From UBA1259 sp964453915 (GTDB lineage Bacteria; Bacillota; Clostridia; Christensenellales; Borkfalkiaceae): a stretch of 44,895 nucleotides of DNA. Under the pieces are notes generated by a model that was given only the letters and a program-made list of their open reading frames with translations, did not search any database and had not been told where the DNA came from. The stretch lies in NCBI GenBank assembly GCA_964453915.1, contig CAYVPW010000006.1, forward strand, positions 1-44,895, written 5' to 3'. Made by a program: the position numbers and the translations under genes. Below, piece after piece: positions 1 to 7,922 of the stretch; the first letter of the stretch is position 1, and each line of letters begins with the position of its first letter.

Positions 1-12
1 TTTGGAAAACAT
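1..12 (-). CDS. Start of an unidentified gene running off the left edge
   Basis: Only four codons (M-F-S-K) are inside the window, read leftwards from the ATG at 12-10. An AAAGGTG ribosome site lies six bases upstream (plus strand cacctt at 20-25), and a consensus promoter sits further upstream at 42-70. The combination makes a real start likely, but nothing can be said about the product. Confidence 0.55.
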
Positions 13-41
13 AAAAAACACCTTTAAATTTATCTTTTTAA

Positions 42-70
42 ATTATATTACTATTTATTTTATATGTCAA
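42..70 (-). promoter_or_regulatory. Sigma-A promoter of the left-edge gene
   Basis: On the minus strand TTGACA (70-65) and TATAAT (47-42) are separated by 17 bases, a perfect consensus. It lies just beyond the MFS stop codon with no visible terminator between, so the left-edge gene may receive both its own transcripts and read-through. Confidence 0.8.
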
Positions 71-83
71 TATTTTTTTTAAA

Positions 84-1283
84 CTAATTTTGCTCAACAA
101 CCGCTTTTTGCTCTTTTTTCACGTAAAATTTAGAAAACAATCCCGTTCCCAACGCCATAATGGCAAACATTGCAATCAAAAACCACGGAAAAATATGAAC
201 CGTAGTTGCACGTGCCAAAACGCCGTACAAAAACGGCATAACCGTCACGCCGACGTTGCATGCAGCCATTTGCGTGCCCATAACCGCCTGAGAGTTCTCT
301 TTACCGAAATTTATAGGCGTTAAATGTGCTAAATTAGGAAACACAGGACCGTTTCCCAAACCGATTAAAATAATTCCCGCACACGTAAATTCAACCGAAA
401 ACGGAAGTGCGGTTAAAATTATTCCCGCAAGAGTTATCGTTTGCCCTATATAAATAATTTTCCAAGAAGAAACCTTGCCTGAAATCAAGCCGGAAGTAAA
501 CCTTCCCGTTGTCATTCCAGCATAATAAAAAACCATTACTAAAGCCCCTGTTTCCGCACCGAATCCTTTTCCTTCTACAAAATAAGTACTAAGCCAGTTT
601 CCGCATGTAAATTCTATCGCGCAAGAACCTAAAAAAATTAGCCAAATAATTCTTACGGGGCGCATTTTTACTACCGAAAGTATGCTAGTATTATACTTTA
701 CTTCTTCTCGTTCTAACCGCTCTTCCCTTTTATTTTGAACTCTTCCCCATAAAGGAATAGCCAAAACAGAAACGACACAAATTATCAACTGAATATAAAA
801 AACCGTTCTGTATCCTAAACGCCAACCACCTTCTCCTAAAAGCGCAAAGTGCATTATTAAAGGCGTAATCATAACGCCTAAACCGTAAAAGGTATGCAAG
901 AAATTCATATGAGAGGCTTTGTAGTGCATTGCTACGTAGTTGTTAAGCGCAGAATCTATAGACCCTGCACCCAAGCCGAAAGGAATACTTAAAACACACA
1001 TCGCCCAAAAAGATTCCGTATAAGAAAACAAAATCAATCCAAGCGCAATAAGCGCAGAACTCAAAACAACCGTAAAAGAAGTTTTTAACGTATTAATTAT
1101 CTTAACGCTGAATAAACTCGATAAAACCGTAAAAACGGAAATAAGCGTCGTCACAAAACTCCCGTAAGAAAAAGGAATATTAAACTCACTGTAAATTTCA
1201 GGCCAAGCAGAACCGAAAATAGAGTCGGGAAGCCCCAACCCTATAAACGAAAAGTATATTACAATCAAAAGGAAGGTTGCCAT
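84..1283 (-). CDS. MFS transporter, FucP/BSC6-like
   Basis: This 399-residue protein is almost wholly hydrophobic, with about twelve membrane segments in two halves joined by a charged loop near residues 183-197 (NKREERLEREE). That is the major facilitator layout. The overall look (glycine-rich helices, GLGLPDSIFGSAWP at the start, GLGNGPVFPNLAHL near residue 310) suits the FucP/YfkF-like branch of sugar or drug permeases. The substrate cannot be read from the sequence. It is the last gene of an operon with two chromate-type transporter genes. Its start is one base after the preceding stop, and an AGGAGCGG ribosome site lies inside the upstream gene's end. No terminator is seen before the left-edge promoter. 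Confidence 0.8.
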   Translation of the reverse strand: MATFLLIVIYFSFIGLGLPDSIFGSAWPEIYSEFNIPFSYGSFVTTLISVFTVLSSLFSVKIINTLKTSFTVVLSSALIALGLILFSYTESFWAMCVLSIPFGLGAGSIDSALNNYVAMHYKASHMNFLHTFYGLGVMITPLIMHFALLGEGGWRLGYRTVFYIQLIICVVSVLAIPLWGRVQNKREERLEREEVKYNTSILSVVKMRPVRIIWLIFLGSCAIEFTCGNWLSTYFVEGKGFGAETGALVMVFYYAGMTTGRFTSGLISGKVSSWKIIYIGQTITLAGIILTALPFSVEFTCAGIILIGLGNGPVFPNLAHLTPINFGKENSQAVMGTQMAACNVGVTVMPFLYGVLARATTVHIFPWFLIAMFAIMALGTGLFSKFYVKKEQKAVVEQN

Positions 1284-1284
1284 A

Positions 1285-1872
1285 CTAAACCGCTCCTAAA
1301 ACACCGTACAAAAGCATACCCAAAACCGCTGAAATTATTATCAAAAATATGGGTGATATAGTCGTCTTTTTAAAGTGTTTATATACTACGTACGTTATCG
1401 CAACGATTGCAAAAATAACCAGTGCACGCCAGTCGAAATAAAAAGTATCTCCTATGGCGTTTATTCCTATTATAACATTCAAAAATAAAGTGGCGCCCGT
1501 TGCAATAATAAGCCCTATAACGACAGGTCTAACGCCGGATAAAAACGCCTTTACCCCCGCAAACTTCATAAGTCCTTTCATAACGGAAGCAATAAGCAAA
1601 ATAACTAAAAATGCCGGCAAAACAACGCCAAGCGTTGCCAAAAACGCACCCAAAACACCGCCTTGCGAATACCCAACGAAGGTAGCCATATTTATCGCTA
1701 TAGGCCCGGGTGTAGACTCCGAAACGGCTATAAAGTTAAGTATTTGTTCTCGCGTAAGCCAACCGTTTGCAACAACTTTTTCAGTAAGAAGGGGAATCAT
1801 TCCGTACCCACCGCCGAAAGAAACGGTACCAATTTCTAAAAAATTTAAGAACAAACTCAAAAGGATAGACAT
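1285..1872 (-). CDS. Chromate transporter-type (CHR) half protein, second of pair
   Basis: A 195-residue membrane protein with the CHR-family signature: FGGGYGMIPLL near residues 19-29, then ESTPGPIAINMATFVGY near residues 51-67. About six membrane segments are expected. It is a short-chain CHR protein, and these are usually encoded as adjacent pairs that together do the work of one long ChrA. Its partner ends two bases upstream, and a GGAGGAT ribosome site precedes the ATG. Chromate efflux is the family label. In an anaerobe the true anion is uncertain, and sulfate or another oxyanion is possible. Confidence 0.88.
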   Translation of the reverse strand: MSILLSLFLNFLEIGTVSFGGGYGMIPLLTEKVVANGWLTREQILNFIAVSESTPGPIAINMATFVGYSQGGVLGAFLATLGVVLPAFLVILLIASVMKGLMKFAGVKAFLSGVRPVVIGLIIATGATLFLNVIIGINAIGDTFYFDWRALVIFAIVAITYVVYKHFKKTTISPIFLIIISAVLGMLLYGVLGAV

Positions 1873-1874
1873 TT

Positions 1875-2519
1875 TTATTTATCCTCCTTTTCGTTTTGCA
1901 CGGGCTCTTTTAACTGGCTTTCATTATTTAATTCGACTTTTGTTTTTTTACCCTTGTTTTTCATACAAACATAACCGTAAACACAAATCCCTACACATCC
2001 GCCAATCAAAATATAAAATATGGTAGAAAAATCCACTGCAAACAACGTAAACAGAACCAAACAAATTATACTTAAAGAAGTTAAAACAACGTTCAAAACG
2101 TTTCTTTCAAGTTTTTTAAGCATTTTAATTCCAGCAGAAATAATCAAAAAAGACACGCAAGCCTGAATTCCGCGAAAGGCATAGTTTACGTACTGCAACT
2201 TTAAAAACTCATCAAAAAACAATGAAATTATTAAAATAAGAATAAAAGAAGGAAGCACAACGCCAAGCGTAGCAAAAAAAGAGCCCAAAACGCCTGCCGT
2301 TTTATACCCTACATAGGTTGCAGAGTTAATCGCCAACGGTCCGGGAGTAGACTCTGCAATGGCAACAATATCCGTAAATTCTTCATTGTTAAGCCATTTC
2401 TTTTTTTCCACAAGTTCCCTTTCAAAAACCGCTATCATTGCGTATCCACCGCCAAAGGTGAATAAGCCTATCTTAAACAGTTCCCAAAAAAGCGATAAGC
2501 ATAACTTAAACTTTTTCAT
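1875..2519 (-). CDS. Chromate transporter-type (CHR) half protein, first of pair
   Basis: A 214-residue CHR-family membrane protein, paralogous to the next gene. It carries FTFGGGYAMIAVFE near residues 20-33 and ESTPGPLAINSATYVGYKTAGVLGS near residues 55-79. The C-terminus is a hydrophilic, lysine/glutamate-rich tail of about 30 residues that the partner lacks. It is the first gene of the operon: a TTGACA-18-TAAAAT promoter lies about 40 bases upstream, and AAGGAAG precedes the ATG. The two halves differ enough that a heterodimer with opposite membrane topologies is plausible, as proposed for other short CHR pairs (inference). Confidence 0.88.
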   Translation of the reverse strand: MKKFKLCLSLFWELFKIGLFTFGGGYAMIAVFERELVEKKKWLNNEEFTDIVAIAESTPGPLAINSATYVGYKTAGVLGSFFATLGVVLPSFILILIISLFFDEFLKLQYVNYAFRGIQACVSFLIISAGIKMLKKLERNVLNVVLTSLSIICLVLFTLFAVDFSTIFYILIGGCVGICVYGYVCMKNKGKKTKVELNNESQLKEPVQNEKEDK

Positions 2520-2555
2520 TTTAATATCTTCCTTTACATTGTTTACCTAGCGGCA

Positions 2556-2585
2556 ATTTTAACATTTTCTAACAAGTCGTGTCAA
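2556..2585 (-). promoter_or_regulatory. Promoter of the CHR pair/MFS operon
   Basis: On the minus strand TTGACA (2585-2580) and TAAAAT (2561-2556) are 18 bases apart. This is the only good promoter-like match between the galM terminator and the first CHR gene. Confidence 0.65.
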
Positions 2586-2640
2586 CAAAAGAACAATAAA
2601 AGGTTAAAACGATTACTCTACTTAATATAAATTAACACAC

Positions 2641-2673
2641 AAAAACGGCGTGGCAAGTTTCATTTGCCACGCC
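2641..2673 (-). terminator. Terminator after galM
   Basis: A perfect 10-bp stem (GGCGTGGCAA with TTGCCACGCC) and a 7-base loop, followed on the minus strand by GTTTTTGTG. T-rich DNA flanks it on both sides, so it could also act on plus-strand transcripts, but only galM ends here. Confidence 0.9.
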
Positions 2674-2748
2674 TTTCTTTTTGGTGATTTTGTAAAAATT
2701 ATTAAATGCGTTAGTAATTACAAGTACAAAACAAGTACAAAATAAAAA

Positions 2749-3774
2749 TTATTTTATTAAATCAAAGTTAAAAACCGTTTTAGAAGAATACTCTTCTCCT
2801 TTATTTAATATCACGGAAGGATAATCTTTGTTATTAAGTGCATTCGGGAAGCCCTGCGTTTCCAAACAAAAACCGCCGCGCTTTTTATAAATCGCTCCGT
2901 TTTTTCCTTTTATACCGTTTAAAAAATTACCGCTATAAAATTGAATTCCCTTTTCGGTTGTAAAAACGGTTAACTTAACGCCACTGTTTTCGCTATATGC
3001 TTCCGCAGCTTTTTTTAGTCCGCTACCATTTAAAACAAAATTCACGTCATATCCGCCGCAAACGCTTAAAATCTCGTCTTTATCGTTAATGTTTTTCCCG
3101 ATTTTTTTAAAAGATCTAAAATCAAACGGCGTTTGTTCTATGGTTTTATATCCGTGAGCAATCAATTCTCCGTTTACGGGAGTAATTTTATCGGCACAAA
3201 TAAAAAGATTTGTACTTTCTACGTTTCCGCTATCATGCCCGTCTAAATTAAAATAAGAATGGTTTGTAAAATTAACAGCAGTATCTTTGTTGCACTTTGC
3301 CCCGTACTCTAAAACAATACCGCTGCCTTCTAAACCGTACTCAACAAAAAAATCCAAATCACCGGGATATCCTTCTTCACCGTCAGGACTAAAAGAATAC
3401 AGTTTTAACTTATCAGCCTCAATTTTATAATCGAAAATTTTCTTATCAAATCCAAAAAATCCACCGTGAAGTGAATTGTTGTTTTCGTTTTTACCAACGT
3501 TAAAAACTTCTCCGTTTAACGTAAATTTTCCACCCTCCGTGCGATTACAAACTCTACCGATAAACGCACCGAAATAAGTATCGCTTTTTAAGTATTCTTC
3601 CGGTTTATCAAAGCCCAAAACAACGTCTATAATTTTCCCGTTTTTATCTTTTAAAGTTATGCAGTTTATAATTGCTCCTAAAGATAAAATTTTAACCGTT
3701 AAAAATTTATTTTCCAAGGTAAAAACGTTTATTTTTTTACCGTTTACTTCTCCAAAAACCCCAACTTGTATCAT
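2749..3774 (-). CDS. galM: Aldose 1-epimerase (mutarotase)
   Basis: Interconverts the alpha and beta anomers of galactose and other hexoses, supplying alpha-galactose to galactokinase in the Leloir pathway. The 341-residue length is normal. Family marks include GRVCNRTEGGKF near residues 74-85, NNSLHGG around the first active-site histidine, TNHSYFNLDGH with the catalytic histidine near residue 171, and the C-terminal CLETQGFPNALN segment holding the likely catalytic glutamate. It is cytoplasmic, with no signal peptide. It lies 81 bases after galK, separated by a strong hairpin, and a terminator follows. Co-transcription with galK is likely. No galT or galE is present in the window. Confidence 0.93.
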   Translation of the reverse strand: MIQVGVFGEVNGKKINVFTLENKFLTVKILSLGAIINCITLKDKNGKIIDVVLGFDKPEEYLKSDTYFGAFIGRVCNRTEGGKFTLNGEVFNVGKNENNNSLHGGFFGFDKKIFDYKIEADKLKLYSFSPDGEEGYPGDLDFFVEYGLEGSGIVLEYGAKCNKDTAVNFTNHSYFNLDGHDSGNVESTNLFICADKITPVNGELIAHGYKTIEQTPFDFRSFKKIGKNINDKDEILSVCGGYDVNFVLNGSGLKKAAEAYSENSGVKLTVFTTEKGIQFYSGNFLNGIKGKNGAIYKKRGGFCLETQGFPNALNNKDYPSVILNKGEEYSSKTVFNFDLIK

Positions 3775-3810
3775 AATAAAATCCTTTGTATTTATTGATT
3801 TTACATCTAA

Positions 3811-3841
3811 TTAGGCGATTATGTCTGCCATAATCGCCTAA
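3811..3841. other. Hairpin between galK and galM, not a classical terminator
   Basis: TTAGGCGATTATG and CATAATCGCCTAA form a perfect 13-bp stem with the 5-base loop TCTGC. On the minus (transcribed) strand the six-T run comes before the hairpin and the DNA after it is TTAGATG, so the U-tract needed for intrinsic termination is missing. It may stabilise the galK message end or set the galK:galM ratio (inference). Confidence 0.75.
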
Positions 3842-3855
3842 AAAACAACTATAAA

Positions 3856-5097
3856 TTATAAAACGATTGTCCCTACAGAACGAACTTTTAGCGGTATAAC
3901 GTTTTTCTCTCCGAAACATTTGTTTGCTCCGTCTAAAAACGCAGTTAAATCTCCGTTATAAACGACGTTTAATATCGTTCCGGCAAAACCACCGCCATGC
4001 ACCCTGTTAGCACCGTTATTTATGTATCTTTCACATATAGATAAAGCGGTTGGAATAGGTTGTTCGTTAGAACCCGCAACGTAGCAATTTTGCAACTTAC
4101 AAAGGGAACTTATTCCGGACTCTTTTACCATTTTTATAAAGGTATCGTAATCGTTGCAATTTAGCGCTTTTGCCAAAACGTCTACCCTTTTGTTTTCGTT
4201 ATAAAAATGTATTGCTCTATTGATAGCCCTATCTGAAACTTTATTTATTAAATCGGGAATTTTATCGTAAAATTCGTTTTCGGAAATTTCTATCAATCTA
4301 TCCTTTCCCATAGCCTTTGCAACCGAAAACATTTCTTTAGGAATAGCAGCGTATTCGTCCGTTAGATCTGCGTGGCTTCCGCCCGTATTTATCAAAACCA
4401 AAGTATAATCCTTTAACACGTTGTTTATTTTGCTAACTTTAATTTTGCTTTTGTCGCCAAAATCCAACTCTTTAAGTCCGCCGAAAGCGATTGCAGTTTG
4501 GTCCAACAATCCGCAAGGCTTGCCAAAATACTCACATTCCGCAAATTGAGATACTTTTGCCTTTGTTTCTTTATCAATCTTTCCGTCGTTATATAAAAAA
4601 TTAAGTATTTCAGCAACCAAAACCTCAAAAGAAGCGGAAGAAGAAATTCCCGCTCCGCCTAAAACGTTGCTGGTAAAGCAAGCGTTAAATCCGCCAACGG
4701 TATAGCCTAAATTTTCCAACCCAACGGCAACACCCTTTACCAAAGAAGCAGAATTACTGCCCTTTTTAAATTCTTTTTCTTTTAAGTCTACTATTATATC
4801 CGGATAGCCTTCAGATTTTATTCGTATAATTTGCTCTTCGTTAGGCAAAAAACACGCTAACGTATCTAAACTTATCGCACAAGAAACAACTCTTCCGCCA
4901 TTATGATCGGTATGATTACCACAAACTTCTACTCTACCTGAAGAAGAAGCAAAATATCCGCCTTCCGCGTTAAAAGACTCTTTGAATCTATCTAGCAAAT
5001 TCTCGTATCTTTTAAATTGTTCTTCCGTTTTTTCTCCGTAAAGTTCTATAAACCTGTTTTCTAAAGATTTTGTTTCTTTATAGGGTTTTGCCACCAT
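3856..5097 (-). CDS. galK: Galactokinase (GHMP kinase family)
   Basis: ATP-dependent phosphorylation of galactose to galactose-1-phosphate. The 413-residue protein has the substrate motif GRVEVCGNHTDHNGG at residues 54-68, where most galactokinases have G-E-H-T-D-Y. The N and H substitutions are, as I recall, typical of a clostridial subgroup rather than damage. The glycine-rich ATP loop NVLGGAGISSSASF is at 144-157, and a C-terminal RVHGGGFAGT is present. It is first in a galK-galM operon with its own promoter at 5246-5274. The start ATG has GGAG about ten bases upstream. A relaxed specificity towards related sugars cannot be excluded. Confidence 0.92.
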   Translation of the reverse strand: MVAKPYKETKSLENRFIELYGEKTEEQFKRYENLLDRFKESFNAEGGYFASSSGRVEVCGNHTDHNGGRVVSCAISLDTLACFLPNEEQIIRIKSEGYPDIIVDLKEKEFKKGSNSASLVKGVAVGLENLGYTVGGFNACFTSNVLGGAGISSSASFEVLVAEILNFLYNDGKIDKETKAKVSQFAECEYFGKPCGLLDQTAIAFGGLKELDFGDKSKIKVSKINNVLKDYTLVLINTGGSHADLTDEYAAIPKEMFSVAKAMGKDRLIEISENEFYDKIPDLINKVSDRAINRAIHFYNENKRVDVLAKALNCNDYDTFIKMVKESGISSLCKLQNCYVAGSNEQPIPTALSICERYINNGANRVHGGGFAGTILNVVYNGDLTAFLDGANKCFGEKNVIPLKVRSVGTIVL

Positions 5098-5145
5098 CGC
5101 ACATACACTCCGTTTGTTTTTTTATACATAATAACTTTAATCGGC

Positions 5146-5165
5146 TTGCAAAATATTTTTTGCAA
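5146..5165. promoter_or_regulatory. Palindrome in the galK leader, possible operator
   Basis: TTGCAAAA and TTTTGCAA are perfect inverted repeats around a 4-base centre (tatt). The site is about 80 bases downstream of the galK -10 box and about 50 bases upstream of the galK start, so a bound repressor could block elongation. It could also act as an RNA hairpin. No regulator gene is nearby. Confidence 0.45.
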
Positions 5166-5245
5166 AGTTCCGCTCTTGTTATTTATTTAACCGCAATTTA
5201 AAATAGGTCGTAAAAAAGCCTTTATTAACAAGCTTTTTCACACAC

Positions 5246-5274
5246 ATTATAATACTTTTTTTACAAATTGTAAA
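5246..5274 (-). promoter_or_regulatory. Promoter of galK-galM
   Basis: On the minus strand TTTACA (5274-5269) and TATAAT (5251-5246) are separated by 17 bases. It implies a leader of about 140 bases, long enough for leader-based control. Confidence 0.75.
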
Positions 5275-5353
5275 CAACAAAGAGACCGTATTTTACAAAA
5301 CAATTATCTTTTGCTTTTTACCCCCGCAAATATCTATCTTTAGCGTTTATTTG

Positions 5354-5382
5354 TTGACTATTTTTTATAAATGGTATATAAT
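5354..5382 (+). promoter_or_regulatory. Promoter of leuS
   Basis: TTGACT (5354-5359) and TATAAT (5377-5382) are separated by 17 bases. Transcription would start near 5389, giving a leader of about 80 bases. GGAGG at 5450-5454 is 13 bases before the ATG, a rather long spacing. Confidence 0.82.
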
Positions 5383-5392
5383 CGAATTCGTT

Positions 5393-5420
5393 CGGTTTAT
5401 ATATTATATATATAAAACCG
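5393..5420 (+). other. Stem-loop at the 5' end of the leuS transcript
   Basis: CGGTTT and AAACCG-type ends enclose alternating AT bases, forming an imperfect hairpin with one bulge immediately after the predicted start site. A role as a 5' stability element is plausible. The same bases could be a protein site, given the two-fold symmetry. Confidence 0.45.
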
Positions 5421-5467
5421 CAAAATACAGATAAAAACATTTACTTATCGGAGGCAAAAGATTCTTT

Positions 5468-7900
5468 ATGGATTTCAAGAAGGTCGAAAAAAAGTGGCAA
5501 GCAATCTGGGAGAAAGAAAAAATTAACAATTTCAACTATAAAAACGTAGACAAAAAATACTACGCTTTAGAAATGTTTTCTTATCCGTCAGCGGCAAAAC
5601 TTCACTTAGGGCACTGGTATAACTACGGTCCTACGGACAGTTTCGTTCGCTATAAAAAAATGAAAGGTTATGAAGTTTTTCAACCTATGGGATTCGATGC
5701 GTTTGGGCTTCCTGCGGAAAACTACGCAATAAAAACCGGAATCCACCCCAAAGATTCAACCGAGAAAAACATTGCAAATATGGAACAAACGCTTAGAGAA
5801 ATGGGCGCTATGTTCGACTGGAATGCAGAAATAAAAACCTGCCAAGAAGACTATTATAAATGGACTCAGTGGTTGTTTTTAAAACTATACGAAAACGGCT
5901 TAGCATACAGAAAAGAAGCGCCTGTTAACTGGTGTCCTCAATGCAAAACCGTTCTTGCTAACGAACAGGTTGTAAACGGCGAATGTGAACGTTGCCACTC
6001 CGTTGTAGTAAAAAAAGACCTTACTCAATGGTTTTTTAAGATTACAAAATACGCGGAAGAACTTTTGCAAGGTCTTAACGGATTAGACTGGCCAGAAAAA
6101 ACAAAACTTATGCAAAAAAACTGGATAGGCAAATCCACCGGCGGTGAAATAGAATTCAAAACCGAAAGCGGTGATTCTTTTAGAGTGTTCACCACCCGTG
6201 CGGACACTCTATTCGGCGTTTCTTACGTTGTTTTAGCACCCGAACACCCGCTAGTTAAAAAATTAACTTCCGAAAGTCAAAAAGAAGCGGTTGAAAAATA
6301 CGTTTACGAAACTTCTAAAGCAAACGAAATAGACCGCTTGTCTACCACTCGCGAAAAAACGGGTGTTTATATAGGTCACAACGCAATAAACCCCATAAAC
6401 GGAAAATCTATTCCTATATACGTTGCGGATTACGTTTTATATTCTTACGGAACAGGCGCCGTTATGGGCGTTCCCGCTCACGATGAAAGGGATTTTGCTT
6501 TTGCTAAAAAATACAATTTACCTGTGACCAGAGTTGTAAAGGGCATAAATTGCAACGACGAACTTCCTTTTGTAGAAGAAGGAATTTTAGTAAACAGTTT
6601 CGGATTTGACGGAATGACTTGTAAAGAAGCAAGAAAAGCAATAATAAACAAACTCGTTTCCGAATACAAAGCGGAACACAAAACTAACTACAGACTAAGA
6701 GACTGGCTAGTTTCAAGGCAACGTTATTGGGGCGCACCTATCCCCGTTATTCACTGTGAAAAATGCGGTGCAGTGCCAGTACCTTATAAAGATTTGCCCG
6801 TAAAACTCCCCTACGACGTTGAATTTACACCGGACGGAGAATCTCCGCTTGCAAAGCATAAAGGATTTATGGAAACAAAATGTCCTATCTGCGGCGGACC
6901 TGCTCACCGTGATCCGGATACTTTGGATACATTTGTATGTTCCAGCTGGTATTACTTGAGATATCCGGACGCTAAAAACAGCGATATGCCCTTCGATCCG
7001 GATATTATTAACAAAATGCTACCCGTAGATAAATACGTGGGCGGCGCGGAACACGCTTGTATGCACTTGCTTTATGCAAGATTTATCACAAAAGCACTTA
7101 GGGATATGGGATATTTGAAATTTGACGAGCCCTTTAAGTCTTTGGTTCACCAAGGCGTTATTTTAGGACCGGACGGTTATAGAATGAGTAAATCTCGCGG
7201 CAACGTAATCGCACCCGATCCATATGTTGAAAACTACGGTTCAGACGTTTTAAGGCTATACCTTATGTTCGGCTTCTCTTATACCGAAGGCGGCCCGTGG
7301 GACGATAACGGCATAAAAGCAATCGTTAAATTTTTAGACAGAATAGAAAGATTAGGCACAAAAATAAATTCTCTTGCAGCAAACAAGAAAGAGCAAATCG
7401 GAAGCAACGAAAAAGAATTAGCATATGCGGTTAACTATGCTGTTAAATGTATAGACAAGGATATGGAAAATTTCTCCTTTAATACCGCCGTTGCAAGATT
7501 AATGGAACTTGTAAACGCACTTTATAAGTACGATACTGTTGATGATGCAGAAAAGAACGTTTCCGCATTCAAATCCGCTTATAAAACGCTTATCAAACTT
7601 TTAGCACCCTGCGCCCCCCACTTCTCGGAAGAAATTTGGAGCATTTTAGGCAATAAATCTTCCGTATTTAATACGGATTATCCCGTTTGCGACGAAAGTG
7701 CTCTAGTAAAAGACGAAATTGAGTTGGCACTACAAATCAACAGTAAAATCCGTGCAAAAATCAACGTTCCTAGCAGTGCTTCTCAAGATGAAATAAAGGC
7801 TTTGGTTTTACAAAACGAAAAAGTTAAAGAAGAAATCGGCGATAAACAGATTAAAAAGGTTATCGTTGTTCCAAACAGACTAGTAAACGTTATCGTATAA
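5468..7900 (+). CDS. leuS: Leucyl-tRNA synthetase
   Basis: Charges tRNA-Leu with leucine. The 810-residue class I synthetase has HLGH at residues 46-49 (HIGH box) and RMSKS at 572-576 (KMSKS loop). A zinc-type CPQC...CERC cluster lies near residues 158-178. The CP1 editing domain carries TTRADTLFG near 240 and GTGAVMGVPAHDERD near 330-345. A second Cys cluster (CEKCG...CPICGG) lies near 430-475, followed by an anticodon-binding C-terminus. The length fits bacterial LeuRS. It has its own promoter and no T-box leader. A P-type ATPase gene follows 22 bases later without a terminator between. Confidence 0.97.
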   Translation: MDFKKVEKKWQAIWEKEKINNFNYKNVDKKYYALEMFSYPSAAKLHLGHWYNYGPTDSFVRYKKMKGYEVFQPMGFDAFGLPAENYAIKTGIHPKDSTEKNIANMEQTLREMGAMFDWNAEIKTCQEDYYKWTQWLFLKLYENGLAYRKEAPVNWCPQCKTVLANEQVVNGECERCHSVVVKKDLTQWFFKITKYAEELLQGLNGLDWPEKTKLMQKNWIGKSTGGEIEFKTESGDSFRVFTTRADTLFGVSYVVLAPEHPLVKKLTSESQKEAVEKYVYETSKANEIDRLSTTREKTGVYIGHNAINPINGKSIPIYVADYVLYSYGTGAVMGVPAHDERDFAFAKKYNLPVTRVVKGINCNDELPFVEEGILVNSFGFDGMTCKEARKAIINKLVSEYKAEHKTNYRLRDWLVSRQRYWGAPIPVIHCEKCGAVPVPYKDLPVKLPYDVEFTPDGESPLAKHKGFMETKCPICGGPAHRDPDTLDTFVCSSWYYLRYPDAKNSDMPFDPDIINKMLPVDKYVGGAEHACMHLLYARFITKALRDMGYLKFDEPFKSLVHQGVILGPDGYRMSKSRGNVIAPDPYVENYGSDVLRLYLMFGFSYTEGGPWDDNGIKAIVKFLDRIERLGTKINSLAANKKEQIGSNEKELAYAVNYAVKCIDKDMENFSFNTAVARLMELVNALYKYDTVDDAEKNVSAFKSAYKTLIKLLAPCAPHFSEEIWSILGNKSSVFNTDYPVCDESALVKDEIELALQINSKIRAKINVPSSASQDEIKALVLQNEKVKEEIGDKQIKKVIVVPNRLVNVIV

Positions 7901-7922
7901 ATTTTTCCGATCCGGTGCTTAA

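Larger units (their letters stand above)
5098..5467. other. Divergent control region between galK and leuS
   Basis: A 370-base gap with no gene. It holds a minus-strand promoter for galK, a plus-strand promoter for leuS, a palindrome in the galK leader and a stem-loop at the start of the leuS transcript. I looked for T-box features (specifier loop, TGGNACCGCG box, terminator before leuS) and saw none. The stretch 5275-5353 has no feature that I recognise. Confidence 0.7.

Noticed and set aside
1454..2026. 190-residue plus-strand reading opposite the CHR genes
   Set aside because: It covers the well-supported CHR pair on the other strand and shows the proline/isoleucine-rich bias of an antisense shadow.
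3737..3919. 60-residue reading across the galK-galM gap
   Set aside because: It runs antiparallel in frame terms over the intergenic hairpin and both gene ends, has no ribosome site, and its composition is basic and unlike a real protein.
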